This document shows positions 47,714 through 59,548 of a stretch of DNA of 64,000 bases, one piece after another. Location: the NCBI GenBank assembly GCA_015179025.1, contig WHUX01000016.1, forward strand, positions 1-64,000, given 5' to 3'. Under the pieces are notes generated by a model. The model had not been told where the DNA came from. It saw only the letters and a list, made by a program, of their open reading frames with translations, and ran no database searches. The DNA is from Terfezia claveryi. Taxonomy: Eukaryota; Ascomycota; Pezizomycetes; Pezizales; Pezizaceae. Positions within the stretch are counted from its first letter, which is position 1. Every line of letters begins with the position of its first letter. The position numbers and the translations under genes are program-made.

Positions 47714-48895
47714 GGCTGCTAGCGGGGAGGGCTGGCGGGGAGGGCTGGTGGAGGAGGGCTGGCGGGGGAGGGAGGGCTGCTGGCAGGTGGGCTGCATCAG
47801 AAAAGAATTATAGTTTGCCTTTAGTTGCACCCAGAGCGTCTGATGGCGCCTGCTGGCGCCTGCTGGCGCCCAAGGCACCTATGAAACAAGTACTATTGTT
47901 TGCTGGGTGCCTTAGGCGCAGTAGGCGCCAGCAGGCGCCATCAGGTGCCTAGTGCTACTAAAGGCAAACTTAATCCTTCTAATATGGCTGGGGGGAGGGC
48001 TAGCGGGGGAGGGCTGGCGGGGGAGGGGAGGGCTGCTGGCGGAAGGGCTAGCTGGCGGGGGAGGGCTGGGCGGGGAGGGCTGTTTTCTTTTTATTTGTTT
48101 TCTTTTGTATTTGTTTTCTTTTGTTTGAGGCTGCTGGCGGGAGGGCTGGCGGGGGAGGGGAGGGCTGCTGGCGAGAGGGCTAGCTGGCGGGGGAGGGCTG
48201 GCGGGGGAGGGCTGGCGGGGGAGGGCTGCTGGTGAGAGGCTGGCTGGTGGGGGAGGGCTGGCGGAGGGGGCTGCTGGCGGGAGGGCTGGCTGGCGGGGGA
48301 GGGCTGGGCAGGGAGAGCTGTTTTCTTTTGTATTTGTTTTCTTTTGTTTGAGGCTGCTGGTGGGGAGGGCTGGGGGGAAGGGCTGGCGGGGGAAGGCTGC
48401 TGGTGGGAGGGCTGGCTGGCGGGGGAGGGCTGGGCGGGGAGGGCTGTTTTCTTTTGTATTTGTTTTCTTTTGTTTGAGGCTGCTGGTGGGGAGGGCTGGC
48501 GGGGAGGGCTGGTGGGGGAGGGCTGGCGGGGGAGGGGAGGGCTGCTGGCGGGAGGGCTGGCTGGCGGAAGAGGGCTGGCGAGGGAGGGCTGGTGAGGGAG
48601 GGGAAGGCTGCTGGCAGGAGGGCTGGCTGGCGGAGGAAAGGGGGGAGAGGAAGGCTGCTGGCAGGAGGGCTGGCTGTTGGGGGAGGGCTGGCTATCGGGG
48701 GAGGGCTGGCTGTTGGGAGAGGGCTGCTGGCAGGAGGGCTGGCTGGCGGGGGAGGGCTGCTGGCAGGAGGGCTGGCTGTTGGGGGAGGGCTGGCTATCGG
48801 GGGAGGGCTGGCTGTTGGGAGAGGGCTGCTGGCAGGAGGGCTGGCTGGCGGGGGAGGGCTGCTGGTGGGAGGGCTGGTGGGAAGGCTGGCAATTA
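47527..48895 (+). repeat. G-rich minisatellite with higher-order structure
   Basis: Dense repeats of GGGAGGGCTGGCGGGGGA and variants. A pyrimidine-rich spacer, CTGTTTTCTTTTGTATTTGT followed by TTTCTTTTGTTTGAGGCTGC, recurs at about 47679, 48079, 48319 and 48443. All long open frames here are repeat translations. Guanine runs make quadruplex formation on the plus strand plausible. Confidence 0.92.
47810..47972. mobile_element. Palindromic MITE-like insertion in the minisatellite
   Basis: About 163 bases form a near-perfect inverted repeat. TAGTTTGCCTTTAGT at the left end pairs with ACTAAAGGCAAACTTA at the right, and the inner arms are GATGGCGCCTGCTGGCGCC against GGCGCCAGCAGGCGCCATC. It is unlike the surrounding G-rich units, so it is an insertion. 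Confidence 0.75.
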
Positions 48896-49041
48896 AAGTA
48901 AGTACTTCACTTCCTTAGTTGCTATAGATGCTAACCAACCCACATACCATATAGGCAATGGCAGCAGTGAACTTTAGCCTATTAGAGATATTTGTTATTT
49001 ATATCTATTATTTATATAAACATTAATTAATGAAAAGAAAT

Positions 49042-50233
49042 TTAATACTTAGTATACCAACCTTTTGCCTTAATAACAGCTACTACACGACGAGGCATAA
49101 AGGTATAAAGACTATGAAAAAGTGACTCAGGAATACTCTCCCAAATCTCCGCTAGTGCATTTGCTAATGCTTCCTTAACTACTTCTGGACCTCCGAGCAT
49201 ATTAATCAAATTCGGATACTTTCGGTAAAGTTGGCATTTCATATATCCCCAAACATGTTCGATCAGATTAAGGTCAAGAGAGTAGGCTAGATGTTTAGCA
49301 ACAACCCAGTCATTATCTTTGAACCATTCGCGTACAAGCTTGGAGGTGTGAATTGATGAATTGTCTTGCATAAAAACTGGATTATCAATACCTATCAACT
49401 CACTCATTTCCAAACGAACATCAGGAAGAACATGTATTAAAATCTCAACATATTGAATAGCATTATTATACCCTTCAAGTAGTAGCCATAAATATCCTCT
49501 TGATGATCCAAAAAAACATCCCCATACTATGAGAGAGATATCATGAGCCGTCCTATATATAAATATTAGATCTAATAATTATAAGGATTAAGGAAGGAGT
49601 AATATACCTGCATGGATTTACTACCTGCACTTCATAATGATCCTCTCCCTTTTTTCTCCAAACCTACTTTGCCCTTACTCCTTTACTACGCTCTACTGAG
49701 CACTCATCAGACCAAACATGTTTTTTCCATTGCTTTAGAGTTCAATTCTTCCATTCTAGAGCCCATACTAACCTTGCACTAACATGCCGTGATAGTAGTT
49801 TTGGTCGCTTTCTTGCTATCTATTTTCGAAGTCCTTTACTCCGAAGCATACGATCGATAGTTCATGGATGAATATCTTGTAACTCGGGTATATTGTCTAT
49901 AATCTTCAGCTTAGATATTGAAGCATCCCCTTCAATAAGAGCTAGAACTGCATCCTCGATAGCTTTTGAGATCTTCTTTTGTCGACCTGGATGTAGTTTA
50001 TTTGTATGGGTTCCACATTCTATATAGCATTGGATAAAATTCTGGATAGTTGACTTAGGTCGACTGATATAGTTGGCAATTTGTCTATATCCACAGCCTT
50101 ACTCATAGAGAAGCATAATCTTGCCTTTTTCGAAATCAGTTAACCGCTTTTTCTGGGTAGTAGGTATGACAGGCTCATCTTGTTCTGCTAAAAGCTTATT
50201 AAATTGAACTGTAGATAGATTAGGTTCTGACAT
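49042..50233 (-). pseudogene. Tc1/mariner-type transposase, broken
   Basis: The minus-strand ATG (50233-50231) begins MSEPNLSTVQFNKLLAEQDE. The helix-turn-helix part (KRLTDFEKGKIMLLYE, GYRQIANYISRPKSTIQNFI) is followed by the DDE domain: first Asp in WSDECSVE near 49690-49710, a 55-base intron-like segment (49553-49607, GT-AG) joining NPCR to TAHDISLIVWGCFFG, second Asp in MQDNSSIHTS near 49350-49380 and Glu in LDLNLIEHVW near 49255-49285. About eight stops replace expected Gln, Arg or Trp codons (TAA, TAG or TGA by transition), so it is inactive as read. The C-terminal 123 codons are open. Confidence 0.9.
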
Positions 50234-50535
50234 GATATATAGGAGGAATCAGAGGCTTTTACTCTAAATTTCATGAGCTGTCTGCTGGTACTGGTACCGG
50301 TAGATAATATATCTAAGTATTTGGTTGCGTGGTTAAGGGGGGGTAAGACATTCGCCCACAAACGTGCTAGCCGCGTTCAATGCATTAAATCTGAGTCAAG
50401 CGCGCTGCATACCCGCCCCTTTTATGCGGGGTACCAAATTCATTGCCACCTAGCTGTATGAGCCGATTTGGCTTGGCAAAGGTTACTACATAAGCAGTCA
50501 CGTTTACGCTAGATATTTACAAAATCCAACCTAAG

Positions 50536-53500
50536 ATGTCACTCCCATTCCCGGCACACATATCTACCTCGCGGGAGCCTCGCATACCGTCATCCCTTCC
50601 GACATCGACTGCATTTAACCAAACTCCCCTTTTTCCACATCCAACTGAGGATTGCTTCGCGGATATCTATGGACGAACTATTTTGCTCCGCGGACTCAAT
50701 GTTGGGGGATGTTCGAAGGCCCCTGAAATATTATACACCAGTCACAATGGACAGGAAGTCGCGAGTTACAACGGTCGGCCTTTCAAGAACATTGAGGAAG
50801 CGGGAGAATGGTGGGCCAGGTTGAAGATGTGGGGCGTGGGTATTGTAAGGTGGGTTGTGGTATGGGAAGCTGTTGAGCCAAAGGCGATGTTAGTGTGACT
50901 CCGGTTGATTGCATTGGTACACCTGATACTGATATCCTTTCGTAGTGGTGACTATGATGACGAATACATCGACTATTTGTACAAAGTCCTAGAGAAAGCC
51001 GGAGAGAATGGGTTGAAAGTGTTCGTTGATGTACATCAGGATTGCGTAAGTTCTACCCATCTGGCCACTGTATGGCTTAAAATTTCTAGATATCCCGATC
51101 CCGATGACCATGGCTTTATCTGGAATCAGCACCCTACCCGATTCTTAAATTTCATTTTTACACTTGGTGGATTTCAAATATTTGCATCATATACTTGCGG
51201 AGGGGGTTGGAAGAGTATTCGAACATGGACGTGTTGCTCAATTCCTGAGGGGCTTGACTCTTAGAATCATGACAAGTAAATGCTGGAAAGTTATATTATC
51301 AAGACCCGTGCAGGATAGTCTCTGATCGTGTGTCTGTTTTCGAATTAATTTGCGTCCACGGATTACTTGCAGTGCTCTCTGATGATTGCTAATTGTATAT
51401 CGAACAGTGGTCACGTCTATCTGGAGGCTCTGGTGCCCCTGCGTGGACATTTTCCCTCGTTGGCCTTGATCCACGTAAGTTCCATGCAACATTTACGTCC
51501 GCATTACTCCCCCCAGATCCTCAGCAAAGCAACTCTTTCGAGTCCGCGGACTATATCTTCTCAGAACCTCATCTTCCCGCGCAGCAAACTCCTCTTTCAA
51601 AGCCGAGCAGTCATCTGTGGCCGACAAATTATAGTAAATTATCAACAGCGACTATGTTTACTATTTTTTTTGCGGGGAGGACCTTTGCACCAAAAGCAAC
51701 GATCTCTATCCCAGGAAAAGGAGAGAAGAACGCCGGCGAAGTGATGCAGGATGCTTATATCAATGCATTTCGATATGTTGCTAGAAGATTAGCTGGACTG
51801 GAATGTATCCTTGGGTGGGATATCATGAATGAGCCACACCCAGGTTTTATTGGACTTAAGAGTCTAGAATACTGGAACCAGGACACTGAATTGCATTTAG
51901 GTGTGATGACCAATGGTGTGCAGGGCATGGTCCTTGCGTCAGGCGGAGATGGGGCTCCTGACACAGTGTTGAAAGTAAAAGTTCCAGTTTACCACCGTTC
52001 ATGGCCACGTCCCTCGACAGTGACAGAATACGTCGATTATGACCTCACCAAAGGCCATCGGGTATGGGTGGACAGAAGAAAGGATATTTGGATGGATGAA
52101 GGAGTGTGGTGGTGGGATAAGCCGAATAAGAACGGATATTCCTGTAAGGCTGATTACTTCACGAAGGATCCTAAGACCGGGGCGCCAATAGACTTCGAGC
52201 GAGATTTCTATGAGCCATTCCTGCAGAGATTTCTCGCAGCAGTACGAGAGGGACGCCAGCAAGGGTTAAATGATTTAGGGCTCCCGCAAGGAGGGGGGAT
52301 GGGACAATGGTGTTTCATTGAACCGGTACCAAATATTGGTCCGCCACTATGGGTTGACGGGGACGAGGTAGATATTGATAAGACTGCTAGCGCAGGTGGC
52401 TTTGGGGTGTGCTATGCACCGCACTGGTATGACCTTCGAGCTTGTTTCGAAAAACGACTTTCATATGCACTATCCTTCGATGTTGGTGCACTTGCCTTGG
52501 GGTCCCGCAATTTCTTTCAACATTCCTATTTCGGTAGACTCGGGCTGCTGGGGAATTATACTTCTCAGTTTACTAGATTGGTTTCACGCCTACCCAGTTT
52601 CAGAAAAAGCGGGAAACCCACCCCTGTGTTAGTTGGGGAAACTGGTATACCATTTGATATTAATGGATTTGAGGCCTACAAGACTGGAAACGTCCACTGG
52701 CAAATGGTTATGCTAGATTCTATTATCGGGGCCATGGAGAGAGTGGGCAAAGGGAACTTGAATTGGACATTATGGAATTTCACTCTCGAGAATTATGTTA
52801 CGTTTGATCCACGGACTGAAACATTAGAGTCAGGAGATGGTTGGAACAGCGAAGATTTCTCACTCATTTCGAGAGATCAGGCAATGACGGAAGTAAATTA
52901 TCTGCCCCAACAAGCTAAACGCCAAAGTCACCGAATGAGCTCCATCAGGCCTCACAATAGGGGGGTATACCTTCAACGTGCTAAGGCCCTCGGGGACCTG
53001 TACGCGGGTGCTAGGTGTATCGGTGCCTGGATTCGCCCCTACCCTGCTAAAATTGCGGGTATCCTTGTGAAGAGCCAGTTCACACTCGCCAATGTCGATG
53101 CCGGAACTCGTGAGTGTTGGGGTGGTACCTTCCAGATGAGCTATATTGCCAATTGTGGTGACGGTAGTCGCACTAATAGCAAGCTCGCTCGCACTACCGA
53201 GATTTTCATGCCTGCATACCACTTTGGCGGTGAACCTTGGGTACTGCAAATTAGTGCCTATAAGACTCGGTGTGGCCTACCATTGGCGACAATTCTTATC
53301 ACCTCTGAAGAAACAGATGGGGTAGTGGATGTTAACTTTGTTGCTGGTGGGGCGGTTACATGGTCATATTCTGAGGCTTCCCAGTCCGTGAGCTTCTTAC
53401 ACACGCCCCAGTTGACTGGATTTACAATTCAAGTATCTGCAGAAGTTGGCGTCCCAACTCAAAAGCAACGTGGAATATTCCAACAATGCTTCATAATCCT

Positions 53501-53606
53501 CGCTTTGGGAATCACTGGAATCGTGCTGGCAATCATAGCAGCTTCGTGGTATATGACGGAAGAGCTGGAAATGCGGCGGATGGAGTTTATCGAGAGGAGG
53601 TACTAA
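50536..53606 (+). CDS. Glycoside hydrolase family 5 (subfamily 12-like) steryl/ceramide beta-glucosidase
   Basis: Three exons, 50536-50888, 50946-51045 and 51408-53606, total 2652 bases or 883 residues. Introns are 50889-50945 and 51046-51407 (GT-AG). The joins keep frame, giving KAIGDYDDEY and VHQDCWSRLSGGSGAPAW. The sequence follows fungal GH5 enzymes of the EGCrP2/ergosteryl-beta-glucosidase type, which hydrolyse glucosylated sterols or ceramides: LLRGLNVGG near residue 55, LKVFVDVHQD before intron 2, acid/base Glu in IMNEPHP (about residue 293) and nucleophile Glu in VLVGETGIP (about 562), then a beta-sandwich-like end. A hydrophobic helix (FIILALGITGIVLAIIAASW, about 846-867) suggests a membrane-anchored form; many relatives lack it. 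The second intron is long for a fungus, and a GTAAGT within exon 3 (51475) could mark an extra intron. No disabling mutation seen. Confidence 0.88.
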
Positions 53607-56600
53607 CTCATCGAGTATCGACAGGCTAGAAATACTTGCTTTACATAATGTCCATGACATCTTTTATAATCTCCTAAATTAGTCTTACGCTGTACATCAA
53701 ATGTTGAGAAGGGGAAACGTATATTAACCATAGCGGAAAGGTTCCGGATACTTGTAAAATGACAGCAAAAATTGGCAAGTGACCTAAAAAACTAAGATAA
53801 ATGGTTCTTGATCCTAATGACCTGCAATATTGTCCAAGCTTCAAATATATGACTAGGAGATGTCTTTTCCTGGAAATTATGGGCATGAGTGTACAAACTG
53901 AGGGTAATGCTGTGATGTCGGCACGTTTCAATAATCCAATTGGTCGGGGCAACGCTGCCCGCCGCCCTCCAAGACACGATGATTATATGCAACTGAGCGA
54001 GGAGGAGCAGTCATGCTAAAAGTCTAGTCTCGAGGAATTTGGATGTATAGTCTTCCCTTTAGCATTTTCGTACCAGCTAAAGGATGGTAATGATACTTGA
54101 ACAAATTCCCAACGCTTGGGCCATTTTTATCGTAGTTGTATTTTTAGCTAGAAGATCGTAGGAATTAAACCCAAACACTCAATTTTATTTTCCGTACTCT
54201 CAGCTAGGACGTCTAATTGTATATGGCAAGCAGGAATATAAATGGGTACTACTTGAGGATATCGCCTCTTACTCAGCAGAAGGAGCTTTCTCATCTAAGT
54301 CATGGCAACAACTACCGTACCAAGATGTATTTCCGGAATGTAAATACAACTAATAGAATATTTCGCAGTGGATTCAGGACCGAATGCCTCTTATGGAATT
54401 CTGGGGAGTGTAGTGCTGTAATGAGTATATAAGTACTCTGTGACTAGATCTAGAGGCATAACCTAAAGTAGTACCATATTTATACTCAAGTCTGAGTGTA
54501 GAAACGCAAACTGGCCTAGGAGTTGATTACTTTCCTAGGTACTGTAAAGAGATTCAAACCGCTAGTGCTTTAATATTTAATTTGGAAAAGAATCAGTGAG
54601 AGTTGACTACCTGATCTTTCATTGGGCTTCTAGCCTTCGGTCTATGTGGGTAATCCTCTATGTTATAGCACTAGGAAGGAATACCTCAACAAGTCTACGA
54701 TATCAGTTTACTCCCCACGATGGCCCGACTCTATATCCATATGTTTTGGTCTGTTGCGGAATTTAGTCCATTCCGGAAATGGACCGGCCATTTCTCCGCA
54801 ACCGACCAGAACATATACATACAGTCCTCTCAAGAACAGATCACAGAAAATGATGTACAGTCAACCCTTGTTACAAGGGACGGCAAAAGTCCAGCGCTTT
54901 CTGTAAGAATATTTGTATAGCAAAGCCCCCAGGCAGAGGGTTGACCAGTCACATGTGTCGTGAGAATCCCAATTTTGCCCTAGAATGTGGGAACTCGAGT
55001 CACATTAGGTCTCAAAGAGTGGATTGTATGTATGCCCCGTCCAGTATAGCAAGGGAGAAATTTATGAGGACAGGGGCGAGAAGAACCCTGCACTCAAGCA
55101 AGCTGTCAAGCCCAGTAGATGCCTGTGCGTTATTGGAGAGAAAATACGATGTGTGTATATGGGGTTGTGGTTAGTTGGTTTTAGTGGTTCTAGCCTTTGC
55201 AAGGAACTATTCAGGCGAGGATTGATTCAGTAGCATATTTTTAATAGAGGGTGCTTAACCGGAAGGAGCGGAATCGTGTCCTGGATATACTGTACATCAT
55301 TCTTTGCGTTTGGATTGGAAGATGTGGTGTAGATATACGTTGAAAAGGCCATAAAAACACCAGTTTCCGTTTCGTGTCTAGATAGACCATGTTGTAAGGT
55401 TTGAAAGGTTGCAAGAGCTGCCCGTATGATGTATATAGTATGTAAGTACAACTATCTCGGTTTCCGTATTCCGTGGCCGAAAATATTTCCAGTTGGTTTG
55501 AAGGGTCTTGATTTCAAAGCAGGTGTTGGGTTTCTTATGCCAGTTTGGGCCTACTATTGCTATATATCTGGTTTGCGGAACAGAACTCCATTATCACAGC
55601 TCAATCATAGCGTTACAGAATAAAGCAGCCTGCTTCTTCAACTTGAACTAGCCGCAAGGTCGCTGCAAAGGCTATTGCTATCATTGCACGGAAGGGTCCT
55701 GGGCGCTGCTGTTGCAGCTCGATTCGCTGAGCTGTTCCTCTTTGCGCACGCAATATAAACTCTTTCAAGCCTGATATAGAAAATTACCCAGACAAGTAGC
55801 TAGCTCTGGCAATTCCCACCGATATGAGCGATCAAAAGATCGTGGATGAAGCGTTTCGGGAGCCAAGAGGCTAGAGCGGGGAGTCCACCGTTACTGAAGA
55901 TGCTCATTCCTTGATATGACTGCCGATGAATGGGCGGCCGGTTTCAAGATTCCAAAGTGAAAATATTCCTTTCCAATTCATGAGATATTCACAAGCACAT
56001 ACGGAATGATTTCTGACACAGAGAATTATTCCACTACTCCTTGCCTCGACCAAGAGCATAAACTGGACTGTTTCGTCTGAGGTATGCTACCAACCTACTC
56101 TCATCTTTACAGGTGCCACGGCATCAACTAAAGCATCTGCAAAATTCTCAAGTTTGGCCCACAGCATATACATGTTGGTCACTCAATCATATATAGTGTC
56201 ATTAGTACAGCATTTGCCAAAGACTGGATAGTGGGAGCTGGTCCAGATGCAAAGTAAACCAGAGGCGGTAGGTACATGCGCATTTGGTTTCTTCCAAATG
56301 GTGTAGAACAAGTCGTTGACTAGAAACTTCTTTTATAGATTGCCGATGAGTATTGGCATTTGCACACACAGGCCCGGAGCGCTTGGTCGTGGAAAATCGA
56401 GATTAGGCCTTACCTTGAGAAGTGGTGGATCGTATTATTTATTGCTGTAAAACAATCGAGAATAATTACCAATGAAAGCTATCTCCTGTTTGTACTGGGT
56501 TCCTCCGCTGTATAATCTCAGGCACTCATGGTATCGCTATGTCCTATTCCAACCCCGTCATGACCTTAGGTCGATCGCGGGTATAGACTAGTAATTTAAA

Positions 56601-57657
56601 AAAAAAAAGAGTCCTATCCCATAATGCTGCAGGACTCAAAAGCCTTCGCTTTAATAAACAGGTATACAACTCACCACCATCAGACGTTTTTTGATCGTAC
56701 TATGTTCAGAGAATCAGATAGCTAAGTTAGTAAGAACGTTTCATAGCTAACCAGACTGATATTCATCACGTTGACAATATTATGTCCTAGAAAGTTTGCA
56801 GGTCAGGTGACTATTCTCACTATGAGAAAAAGTCACTTGATGGGCAAACTTCCCAATGTGAAAGAGACCACCATTTGCATTGGTTCATTTTTCTTAAACA
56901 TAGCGGGTGCACACTGTTACATATTATTACCTTCCTCATTTCTATACTCCGTATTACAACCACATTACCGGACCCAGCTGTCAGATAATATCAATCATAG
57001 GTAAGCCAAGGCGCATGTGCAGGCTATCCACAACGTTAATTGGATACTATAACCTCTAACACGTTACATCAATATCCTAAACGACAAACGTCTCATTAAC
57101 CGTAGTACCGCGATCACAGCTCCGGCAAAGCATATGTGACACAAACGCAAACCACGGGGCTTGCCTTATGATTTTGACCAGGGTCAGCGACCGCATAACT
57201 CAGCTTGTAATTAGGGGCTCGGTGTTGCTGTTCCATAATGCCTAGCTAGCTAATTCGCTGTATCCTGTAAGAGGTAAGCCGAGACCACAACAAAACATAC
57301 CAATCATTCCGAGAGCTGGACATGATAGGTGAACTTATGGCTATAGAAAATGCGGTTGGAATCTGAAAAACTCAAGCTCTATATATATTCCCGTATAATG
57401 GCCCTTTCAACAGCTTTACTTCACCACGTACTGGTATCTTGACGATACTAGTATATACGCTCATTCCTTCAAATTTTTACCCGACTTCATCTCGATTTGC
57501 GCAGGCCCGCACATTGTTCTACCTCTCATTAAAACCCCAATAAACTTGCTAGTTTTGTACAATTCTGCTCCGATTATCACCACCTACATACACCGAATTT
57601 ACAAGTGAAAATCCACTTAAAAAAACAACCGCCTTCATCATTTCGGAATCAGACAAC
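53607..57657. other. Intergenic region, no gene supported
   Basis: About 4 kb of balanced composition without a frame longer than about 95 codons or a recognised domain. A 72-codon frame at 53801-54019 ends in a charged segment (RRPPRHDDYMQLSEEEQ) that could be a lone exon but has no support. A small inverted repeat is listed separately. The sequence is unlike the eroded repeats to the left, which fits old intergenic DNA. Confidence 0.5.
54714..54834. repeat. Inverted repeat (small hairpin or MITE-like)
   Basis: ATATGTTTTGGTCTGTTGCGG near 54739 pairs with the reverse complement of CCGCAACCGACCAGAACATAT near 54797, with weaker pairing outward (GACTCTATATCC against ATATACATACAGTC). Arms are about 45 bases. 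Confidence 0.6.
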
Positions 57658-58269
57658 ATGCATTATCTTACATGGTTTACTTTCTTTTGTCTATTGGCGC
57701 TCTTTGGAGTAAGTCATCTCCTGGCATATTTGCGTTGTGTAACTGCAGACAAACTCTAACCCTATGCAATAGATCGTAACTTCTTCACCACTATCTCGTC
57801 GAAAGGATGCAACGTCGTTTAATTTTGATTTTGAACATCCCGGAACGGGAGATGTTGGCACCCTTGACTTGGACCTCTTCACAATTCCAGTCCGCCAATC
57901 TTTTGGTAAGTAGGATCACGATTTGGCTCCTAGACGTATCCCAGGCTAATGTTTAAACTTCTTCATTCTTTAGGCGACAACCCTCCTCCAAATGTCAACC
58001 CAGAAATCATTGCTCTTGCTCGTTCTTGTTTTGCGGCATCGGTAACTGGAGAGGATATCTACTGCGAGGTTTTCCAGAATGAAGACTGCTCACGAAGCAG
58101 TGAAAAGCCTAGTTTTTGTGTGTTAGGGGAGAAGTTTCAGCGAACGAGCCTTGAAGTAGCTCCCGCCAGGCACATTTTCCCCGCAAAAATGCATGGAAAG
58201 ATGAAGTGCTTGATATGTGACAAGAAGACGTCACAGGAGGCTTGTAAGATCACGGGAGTACGATCCTAA
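57658..58269 (+). CDS. Small secreted cysteine-rich protein (effector-like)
   Basis: Exons 57658-57708, 57773-57905 and 57974-58269 give 480 bases, 159 residues. Introns of 64 and 68 bases have GTAAGT donors and CAATAG or CTTTAG acceptors, and both joins keep frame. The N-terminus (MHYLTWFTFFCLLALFG, then IVTSSP) is a signal peptide, closely followed by LSRRKD, a possible Kex2-type processing site. The mature part has an acidic N-terminal half (FDFDFE to DLDLF) and seven cysteines in the last exon (RSC, IYC, DC, FC, KCLIC, EAC), including a CLIC pair. Small size, secretion signal, cysteine content, short introns and isolated position beside transposon-rich DNA fit a candidate effector; function is unknown and no family is recognised. 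Confidence 0.72.
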
Positions 58270-59391
58270 AGGCTCAACACCCTACCCATATGATTCTCTT
58301 ATATCTGTATTCTAGTTCCTACAGGCTGTCATTTTTCTTTCCGTGGGTCTTGGGATTAGATTTTGGGCCTGTAACTTGTCTCTTACTACCTAAGCTGCAT
58401 AGCGGGCATATATACATACATATATACTTAACTCCCATTCAGTACCTTATGTCCTACATACTACTACCTATATATCACTAGTCATCCGGGTCATCAAGTC
58501 ATCAAGAGGGTCTGTTTTGTGTGTTCAGGGAATGGCCGAGAAGGGCGTGGCGGTGGAAGACTATTGATATGGGGGTGAGGGCGGATAGTGGGCGTGGTGG
58601 AGGGGACGGGTATCTCTGCTTTTCTTTGGCTCGGGAAGTAGGGCGTTTCTGCAGCCCGTTGTTCCGTGGGTGTACCGAGTCTTTTAAGATGAGGGAACGG
58701 GGCCGTCTCATAGCCTTATGCTCCACAGACGTATAGACTTCAAAAAAAAAAAAAAAAAGTAGATGGCATGAACCTCAATTCTAGAACCCTTCTAGACGGC
58801 TGAGACACCATCTTGGCTTAAATTGATATATTACCTGATATCTACCTTTCTAAGTGTATGCGTGTTTCAGTACTTATAGCTTACCCGTCTACATAGCTAC
58901 TTGCAATGAGGCAGCCTGCCCATAGCAGGTATCTACTTTTAGTCACGTAAAACTTAGAGTATGCAGATACCAATTACCAACCCTAGTACAAACTTACTAA
59001 ATAAATTGTTACATATCGTTTTATGAGGATTGACTATCAGAGTCATCAACTGTGTAAAATTGACTGGGGTAGCTTATTGGCGAGTACACAGGATTAATGA
59101 CTAGGCTGGAGTTCTCAGGGCCTGGTGTTTCAGGCAGTCGAAGACGATGTGGTATATTAGGCCTGGGCACTAGACACTAGACGTCTCGAGACAAGACGGG
59201 CCCTGGTCTCAGCACAATCATAATCATGCTCAAACTCGCTATCCTATCATAGATATCTGCATGTCGCAGCCAATGAAAAATTTTCACAGAAGTCTCGATA
59301 CCGACCTGTCCCGAGCAATCTTGTCTCTGTGCCCAGGCCTATCCAGGTATATACGTTTCCGTCTTCTAATGGGCAGCTGCAGTGGAAGTAT

Positions 59392-59548
59392 ACTACTCAA
59401 CACAGCGATGAATTGTTGCACGCTTCATGCAAGCTGTAGACCTGGTCTGAATTGTATTCCTAGATCCCATGGGCCACTTGAACTCCCATTACCTCAGTTC
59501 AGACCAGGTGTGCAGCGTGCGACAATTCATCGCTGTATCGAGTAGTAA
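59392..59548. repeat. Inverted repeat with about 60-base arms
   Basis: ACTACTCAACACAGCGATGA and GACCTGGTCTGAATTG on the left pair with CAGTTCAGACCAGGTGTGC and ACAATTCATCGCTGTATCGA on the right, with a loop of about 35 bases. Ends read ACTACTC and GAGTAGT. Confidence 0.85.

Larger units (their letters stand above)
46703..50456 (-). mobile_element. Tc1/mariner-type transposon with extra ORF and minisatellite
   Basis: A 29-base inverted repeat, CAGCTAGGTGGCAATGAATT onward to GGTACCCC, occurs at 46703-46731 and as its reverse complement at 50428-50456. TA flanks both ends (46701-46702 and 50457-50458). A transposase pseudogene (49042-50233) reads on the minus strand. At 3.75 kb it is far longer than usual for this superfamily (about 1.3-2.4 kb), because of a 47000-47713 ORF and a 1.4-kb G-rich minisatellite. 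It directly abuts the foldback element, sharing the TA. Confidence 0.9.

Noticed and set aside
47596..48918. Several long open frames rich in Gly, Arg, Trp and Glu
   Set aside because: They are translations of the G-rich minisatellite in different frames; only the upstream poly-Thr ORF has non-repeat sequence.
53801..54019. Frame of 72 codons downstream of the GH5 gene
   Set aside because: Short, no domain, no clear splice partner; the charged end alone is not enough to call an exon.
54646..54906. Frame of 86 codons
   Set aside because: It runs through the inverted repeat, shows no domain and has another frame of equal length overlapping it.
54858..54955. Possible pogo-like MITE with ACAGTCAACCCTTG ends
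   Set aside because: The right-end match is weak and TA duplications are not clear.
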